DNA from: Azospirillum oryzae
Lineage (GTDB): Bacteria > Pseudomonadota > Alphaproteobacteria > Azospirillales > Azospirillaceae
NCBI RefSeq assembly: GCF_008364795.1
Contig: NZ_VTTM01000003.1
Coordinates: 62,001 to 126,000 of the forward strand
Direction: 5' to 3'
Length of the DNA stretch: 64,000 nucleotides
Of the stretch, positions 63,472 through 64,000 are shown one piece after another. The notes beneath the pieces were generated by a model. It was not told the DNA's origin, ran no database searches, and saw only the letters and a program-made list of their open reading frames with translations. A program made the position numbers and the translations under genes. Within the stretch, counting starts at the first letter, position 1; each line of letters begins with the position of its first letter.

Positions 63472-64000
63472 TCAATCCACCATCGTCCGCGCCTCGGTGA
63501 ACGCATCCATGTGCCCCAGCCCCGACGCGCCGCCGGCCTTCACCCGCATGCCGGCGGTGGCGAGGTGGAACAGGTAGCCCAGCGCGAACAGCGCCACGAA
63601 CAGCCCGAAGACCAGGGCGTTGTAATAGACCATGGTCACAAGGGCCAGCACCGCCAGCACCAGCGAGATCGCCGGGAACACCGGATAGAAGGGTGCGCGG
63701 TACGGCCGTTCCAGCGCCGGTTCGGTGGTGCGCAGGCGGAACAGCGCCGCCATGCTCATGATGTACATGACGATGGCGCCGAACACCGACATGGTGACGA
63801 TGTTGGCGGTCAGCGGCTGGCCGCCGATCTTGATCAGCTCGTCGGAATAGATGGCGGCGATGCCGATCACGCCGCCGGCCAGGATGGCCCAATGCGGGGT
63901 CTTGCGGGTCGGGTGCAGGCGGGCCAGCACCGGCGGCAGGAAACCGGCGCGCGACAGCGCGAAGATCTGGCGCGAATAGCCCATGATGATGCCGTGGAAG
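63472..64000 (-). CDS. eat: APC-family permease, probably ethanolamine permease (N-terminus outside window)
   Basis: The visible C-terminal part (about 176 residues) has HGIMGYSRQIFALSRAGFLPPVLARLHPTRKTPHWAILAGG, characteristic of ethanolamine permeases, then membrane helices and ERPYRAPFYPVFPAISLVLAVL. It ends in a polar tail. Proton-linked uptake of ethanolamine is likely. Ethanolamine ammonia-lyase genes, if present, lie beyond the window. Another amino-acid permease of the same family is possible. Confidence 0.8.
   Translation of the reverse strand, partial: FHGIIMGYSRQIFALSRAGFLPPVLARLHPTRKTPHWAILAGGVIGIAAIYSDELIKIGGQPLTANIVTMSVFGAIVMYIMSMAALFRLRTTEPALERPYRAPFYPVFPAISLVLAVLALVTMVYYNALVFGLFVALFALGYLFHLATAGMRVKAGGASGLGHMDAFTEARTMVD

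Overview
The window looks like chromosomal DNA from a high-GC alphaproteobacterium, most likely a motile member of the Rhodospirillales near Azospirillum. The evidence is the pairing of CtrA and ChpT, a cheA-cheW-cheY-cheB-cheR operon, an intracellular PHB depolymerase with a Cys lipase box, nadABC behind paired operators, a urate hydroxylase of the PuuD type, and many two-component proteins. Family assignments come from reading the translated sequence; no database search was run. I see no tRNA, rRNA, CRISPR array, transposase or prophage.

Layout. 1-1.5 kb: purine catabolism (puuD, partial guaD). 1.7-6.8 kb: TetR regulator with an RND efflux adaptor and pump. 7-12 kb: a PhnD-like periplasmic binding protein overlapping a large hybrid histidine kinase, then small signalling genes. 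12-21 kb: nnrS and a YcaQ-type glycosylase flanking an FNR-type box, Lrp, DedA, hydrolase/AraC, a CoA-transferase, small proteins and an Nth-like glycosylase. 21-24.2 kb: a FIST protein and hybrid kinase arranged like the NosP/NahK nitric-oxide sensor. 24.3-32.4 kb: DUF779 and aldehyde dehydrogenase, then a membrane-bound formate dehydrogenase operon. 32.6-36.3 kb: nadABC. 36.4-39.8 kb: an exported carbonic-anhydrase-like protein, a tiny secreted protein with an extreme Shine-Dalgarno, and D-tartrate dehydratase with a LysR regulator. 40-44.4 kb: FlaG-like small proteins, an AT-rich orphan, fliJ-fliI and ctrA. 44.6-45.4 kb: cold-shock protein and two small conserved proteins. 45.5-53 kb: the che operon, chpT and small proteins. 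53-58.5 kb: two histidine kinases, an EamA transporter, a phytase-esterase-like lipoprotein and a NifX-like protein. 58.7-61.8 kb: a phospholipase D-VTT fusion with an endonuclease/exonuclease/phosphatase protein. 62-64 kb: phaZ and the end of an ethanolamine-permease-like gene.

Three themes connect the genes. The first is cell-cycle control of motility: ctrA, chpT, fliI/fliJ and the che operon are close together, and TTAA-type CtrA elements lie before ctrA/fliI and before cheA. The second is nitric oxide and oxygen sensing: nosP-nahK, nnrS and an FNR-like box. The third is one-carbon and aldehyde oxidation: the aldehyde and formate dehydrogenases.

Gaps between genes hold several families of structured interspersed repeats. 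These include a 150-bp two-ended composite element in two copies and an 85-nt multi-hairpin element in two copies, in which the differences within the conserved body fall outside the helices.
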